Assembly: GCF_004324835.1 (NCBI RefSeq)
Contig: NW_021163019.1
Coordinates: 2,410,001 to 2,474,000, forward strand
Direction of reading: 5' to 3'
Source of the DNA: Dendronephthya gigantea
Lineage: Eukaryota; Cnidaria; Anthozoa; Malacalcyonacea; Nephtheidae
DNA: 64,000 bases
Under the pieces are notes generated by a model. The model searched no databases and had not been told where the DNA came from. It saw only the letters and a program-made list of their open reading frames with translations. This document shows positions 39,001 through 45,000 of this stretch, piece after piece. Each line of letters opens with the position of its first letter. The first letter of the stretch is position 1. Both the position numbers and the translations under genes were made by a program.

Positions 39001-42000
39001 AATAGAACTACCTTGTGTGCAGACTGTCAGTTCTATGCGTCTGACGACACGGGCTAACTGGCTGCACAAAATGTATCACTCCCTTCCCTTCTCCTCTTAA
39101 TTTTTCTGTCACAGGATAATCTTACACGTGCAACTTTTGCCATCATCAGTCGCTACGAAGCCATCTTTGCAAGCACAGCTGTGACCACCTTTCTTCAGCA
39201 AACACAACTGTGCACAGGACGCGTTGGTACAAGCATTGCTTCCATCTAGAAAAACACGAAATATTAAGTACATCTCTCCCTTTTCACGTGTCCCGGTAGT
39301 TAAGTCAATTTGAGTTGTGACATCGCTCTGTTCGGGAAAGATTTTTTTGTAAGGAAACCTTAAACTGCCCCCTAACACGGTGCCATCACAACTCAAATTG
39401 ACTTTGATAATCGACTATTTTCACGGTTTGAATGGTAAAAAGATAACGGTCTTTAAGTAATAGCCGAAGTCCGGCCAAAATATTGAATCAATTTGCGTGT
39501 TCCTTCAGCCTGTGCGCGGCCGAGAAGCACTTCAATACTTTGAGTAAGAATATGAGACTTCCTTACTTGAGATAAGGTTTCTTCGGTACGTGCGAATCTC
39601 CATAAGGCCCCCAACATTAGACAATAACGGCTCCTTATTTTCACTAGACATGTTGCTCATCTTAATGCGATAGATCGTCCTATCGTACCAATCACTCCAA
39701 TATGCATAACCGGCGTAGACATCCAGCCCAAACGGATGAACCAGATTCTCCAAAACTGTGACGGTTTCGCTACCGTCGAAGTTCGCCTTCTTCATGTGAT
39801 CATGTCGGGCGTCAATCCAGTACAGTTTAGAGGCGGTGAAATCAATGGTCAGGCCATTCGGCCAGTGCAGGTCACCTCCATCAACGATAGTCCTACGATT
39901 GGTGCCGTCCATTTCCGCTCTCTCAATTTTCGGTTCGTGGCCCCAATCAGTCCAAAACAAGTACCTGAATAGGGCAGGACGTTTTTCTGGTTACCACAAA
40001 GTAACAGCAGAAAAGTGTAGAGGAATTTTCGGGTTTTTAAGAAGTAAATAGTGCGCGCGGTTTCACGCGGAACCTTTGCCAGTTTATGGGGTGGAAAAAG
40101 ACATTATAACAAAAAAAATTTCCCCGCAAGCCACATCTGTTTATAACAGTGAATATCAAGGAAGCTTCTTACTGATGACTTTTCGAATTCATCGGAATTT
40201 GATTAATTAATCAATTAAACAATAAAGCAATCAATCAATCAATCAATTAAACAATCAATATTTACCCTTCCTTAGGATGGACCACAACAGCCCTTGGTCT
40301 TCCCAAATCATCCTTGATCAAAGTCCGTCTGTATTTCCCGTCGAGTTTCGCTACAGATATAGTTTTTAATCTACCATCAGTCCAGTACAGATTTCTCGCT
40401 TCCCAATCAACGGCGACCCCGTCAATATACCCCAGGCTTTCGTTTACCAACGACTGCATGCCGGCGCCGTCAAATCGCACCCGATACAAGCGACTGGAAT
40501 CGCTGAAATACAACATCTCCTCTTTAACATCGTAGTCGACGGCGACCGCATTCCGTAGGCCCAGCACAGGGACCACGGCATCTCGCCGTGTGCCGTTCCC
40601 GAAAATGTAACCGCGGATTTGGGTCTTCCTTGCAACGATTACGAACTCCTCCAAGCGCACGCACGTTTTTCCATCCTCCAAAAGTTCGGTGCCAACCTCG
40701 CATGCACACCGACAGCCGCTCGGGGAAACCGCGGACAGTAAGCCCAGATGATTGCAGCCGTATCCCTTGCACAAGTTGCGTGAATGGTTTTGCCTGGATG
40801 GATGGAAAATTTGAATGTCCATCGGCTGACGCATGCGCTTAATTATCTTCGTAATTGCGCCTTGATTTAACAAATCAACTTTGTACACCTCTTGATCTTG
40901 CCAGTCCGTGACATAGATGGAGGAGCGATAGAGGGTGATCGCAAAAGGGTGAGGGAGCGGGTTTCGCCCTGGCCCCCCGGCTACAACGCGTCGCCCCGCG
41001 CCGTTGTAATCTATGACAAAAATAACGTCCAGCCTAGCATCGGCCCAATACACCTTCTGATTGATGTAATCGAGCGTGATGGCATTTGGCCACGTGATGT
41101 TTTTATCGATAAGGATAACACAAGCTTGGCCATCCATGCTGCAGCGACCGATTTTGGGCTGCCTAGAACCCCAGTCTGTGTAAAATAGATACCTGAAAAT
41201 GACGATAGATGATATCAATCCCATGAACGGACTTGGAAACAAAGAGAACCAGATAAGGTTGGGTGGGGCTCGGGATTTTAAATGCACTGTTTGAAGATCT
41301 TTTTAAATGCCTTTGAAAATCTTAAACTGGTGGCATCCTACTGGTAAACCTCATCATATGCATTGAATATGTACTTTCCCAGTGGTGCAATAAACAGATA
41401 ATTGGATTCCTATTTGAAATTATCCGCCGTTTGAGCTGAACACCTTTTGAACAACCGGCCCCAAAAGAACGATAAACTATTGACCCCATTGCATAGCTAT
41501 ATAGCTGTGTATAAAAGAGTGTATTACCGGTGCTGAGGATCTACGGCAAGACCTCGGGGTGAACCAAGGTTGTCGTGGATCAATACGTGTCGATATTTCC
41601 CCTCTAAGTTCACAACGTCGATTCTACTGCCTCGTGACTCGGTGAAGTAAATATTCTCAGCGATCCAGTCAACTGCAATTCCGTCCGGCATATAGAGACC
41701 AGCGGAGAAGATGGGCTGGAAGAAAAACAACTCGTTAGTTTGCTAAAGTCCCGAAAACAGAGAATGCATTCTTGAGGAATTTTTTAAAACGTTTGCTCCT
41801 GACGTAATTACACCCGCAGTTATATAAATCGGATTACTGGCTCTTTAGAACAGAGGTCTAGAAAGATCTGAGGGCATATAAAATTATATTTATATGAAGG
41901 AATTTAATCAACCTCGACTTCCCTGTGTCCCAAACGTGTTCTGTAAATTCTTTTCTCCAGAACATCAGTGAAGAACACCAGCCTCTTTTGATAATGGTAA

Positions 42001-45000
42001 TCCAGAGCTACCGCGCGTTTTAGATTTCTGTGCAGAATATTTTGCTGACGTCCGTCCACGGAGGATTCGAAAATCCTATCAATCTGTGAGACCAGAATCA
42101 TTGGCTTGATTCCATCTGGAAGTGATCAAAAACATTGATTGTATCAGGAAGTGGTCAAGAACATTGATTGTATCTCATCATTTGCACAGTGATGCACTTG
42201 AAAAAGTCTCCATTTCACTTAGTAACTCTTTTCGTTCCAGTTTACAGTCAAAAGGATTTGACAAGAAACAACGAAATTAATCACATATCTAGTGGAACTG
42301 AAAACAATGACAACTAAACCTACCATCTGGTTTGCAGTAAAATTTATGAAACAAATGGTAACCATGGTAGCAGGCACACTTGAACGTTCCATTAAGATTC
42401 TCGCAAAACTGGGCACAAACATCGTTTTTGCATTCATCGATATCTACCATGAAAATCACATAAAGTTAGTCACAACCGAAGTTTAATGTCTTATTTAATG
42501 CTCTTCGTATAAGGCCCGTTTCAGACGTCGAACTTTTCATGTGCGAAACAAAGACTTTAGCTCATTAATATTAGGTTCGGTACATAAAAAGTTTGATCCT
42601 AACAAATGATATTTGCATATCCAGGTATATGTCATATGGAAGTGGTTAATACGTACCAACACAACGTTTTCTGCTACCATCCTGTTGGTACCCTGGATCG
42701 CAGTAACAATGTGGGCCAAGTGGAGTTTGTTGACATTTCATTTCTCCACAATGAGATCGATTTAAGCATTCATTGTGCACTAGATTTGTTAAAAAACACA
42801 CATACAGATAAGTTCCAATATAACCAGGGAGCAGCGTCTTCAAACAACTTAGCATCAAATGTGGTATAACAACTGCCTAAAATAGACAAAACACTTCTCG
42901 ACGTTTCGACCTGAGGGCCTTCGTCAGGAGTCATACTAACTCTCCTGACGAAGGCCCTCAGGTCGAAACGTCGAGAAGTGTTTTGTCTATTTTAGACAGT
43001 TGTTACACCACATTTGATGCTAAGTTATATACAGATAATAGTAGACTTTGCCAAGCGAAAGGGGGCTGATGTTAGACGACATAGTCTCCTCAATAAGTAT
43101 CTGTAAACGTGTAAAAATTATAAGCTAAATAAATTTCGGTAAATGGGACTCACAGCACGATGAACCATGAACATTGAGATGTTGTCTTTCGTCCGATTGA
43201 TCGTGACAATCAACCACGCCATTACAAACGTCAGTTATATTAACACATTGCTGACTTCCAAGACATCGCCACTCGTCGCTCGCACACGATCGTTCAGCTA
43301 AAATGATGTGGTAACATTCAAAGGCGATAAGAATTTGTTTTGGGAAGAGGGGTGCCCTAAATTCCCAGTTGAGGGATACCCACAACCCTGGAAATATTTA
43401 ATCTTTGAATATTCTCCTGGAATGCGTTCATTTGCAATTTGGACCTTTGAGAATAGCTAAATTGAAGGCTTGAATTTTATTCTTCCTTCCTCTATATGTA
43501 TAGTATTTTATTCTTTCTTCTTCAAAATGAATAGTATTCAAAAAATAAACAACATCCTTCTTCTGTCCTATCAAGATTTATCCCAACTGCATTGATAAAC
43601 AATTTCAAAGTCGCGGCAAAATTGGACCAGGGGCCGGTTGTATAAAACTCTTTAACAACATTTTGCATGAGAGTAAATCAATTATGATTTTTGGCACTTC
43701 ACTCGATGCAGGTAAATTCTAGAGGTTGAAAGGGTCTTAATTTCGAGTGCCATCAACTGTTCCTGGCTTGAATTTGAAGTGTGTATAATTCCACTCGAAA
43801 TTAAGACCCTTTGAACCTGTAACATTTTGCACAGTTAAATCCTAGTAACTCAGAAATACACAACTCTGATTGCTCAAGGCTGTCCTTAACTACAGTTAAA
43901 AGTTAACTAGTCTTTTATATACAACTGGCTCCAGAACTTCAAGTTGAAATGCAACGAACTTACCACATACGAGCGGTGATTCGTCAGAGCCATCCGCGCA
44001 ATCTGGATCGTCATCGCACAAATACGATAATGGAATACACTCGTTTGTCTGCGTACAGCGAATTTGATTAGGTCCACACGAAGCAGTTACATCTACGAGA
44101 AGAGAATAGTCCAAGCTCAACACAATACCATTCGTCCCATCGAACCGGAAGCAAGCGCAAATTACTCAGCGCGCGATTTTAAGCCATATGGGATCAACTT
44201 CCGGTTCGATGACGTCATTTTCGGTCGATGATGACGTAACATTTTACATTTCCCTTACTTCTCGAGCAATCAGTTTCATCTGTACCATCGCGACAATCTC
44301 TTTTTCCGTCGCAAAGCAAATATTTCGATATGCAAGTCGCACCAGTGTCGCACAGAAACTTGTCCATTGCACACTTGACACCTTAACAAAGACGGCGGAT
44401 CATTTTAAACTATATTGTATACCTTCTTATTTAGCACGAGTATTCCTGAAGCCTACCAGTTTTCTAACTTGTCACAACGACTTGTAAATAGATTTAGAGT
44501 CTAGTAGCAATTTAAAATCAAAAAGGGGGGTTTGGTTGGGAAAATAAACACAACTCTTGGTCACTTTTAAACTTGCTTTGTTTAAAATATTGAATCGCTA
44601 TTTCTCCTAAAATATCCTGTCCTGTTGGGATATTTATTACCATTCGCTATATTTCTAAATGAATATGAGAGATTGAGTTTATGTTCAAATGCTGTAGTGC
44701 CTTCAGAGTGAGCAGAGTTAACAAGATTGTAGTTGGTCACTCACTGCAATTGCGTTCATCGTTGCCGCTGGAACAATCAATATCCCCATCGCAGACATAA
44801 TCACTGCGAATACAGGGCGCCGTGTTGTTTCCGGAACATCCAAACTCGTTTACTCCGCAATAACCTGCAACTGAACATATTCGAGTTAAATTATTAATCA
44901 GTTGACCAAAAGTTGGCCAAAATGTGCTTTAATTTTTTTTTCAACGCGTGATACAAATTCTCCCAAAATTTTCCCAAAATTTACAACCGTTTGCAACTAC

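Noticed and set aside
42846-43026. Ordinary DNA-transposon MITE for the palindrome
   Set aside because: The arms are nearly identical over their whole length and contain a ribozyme core, and no target duplication is visible. This does not look like a cut-and-paste MITE.
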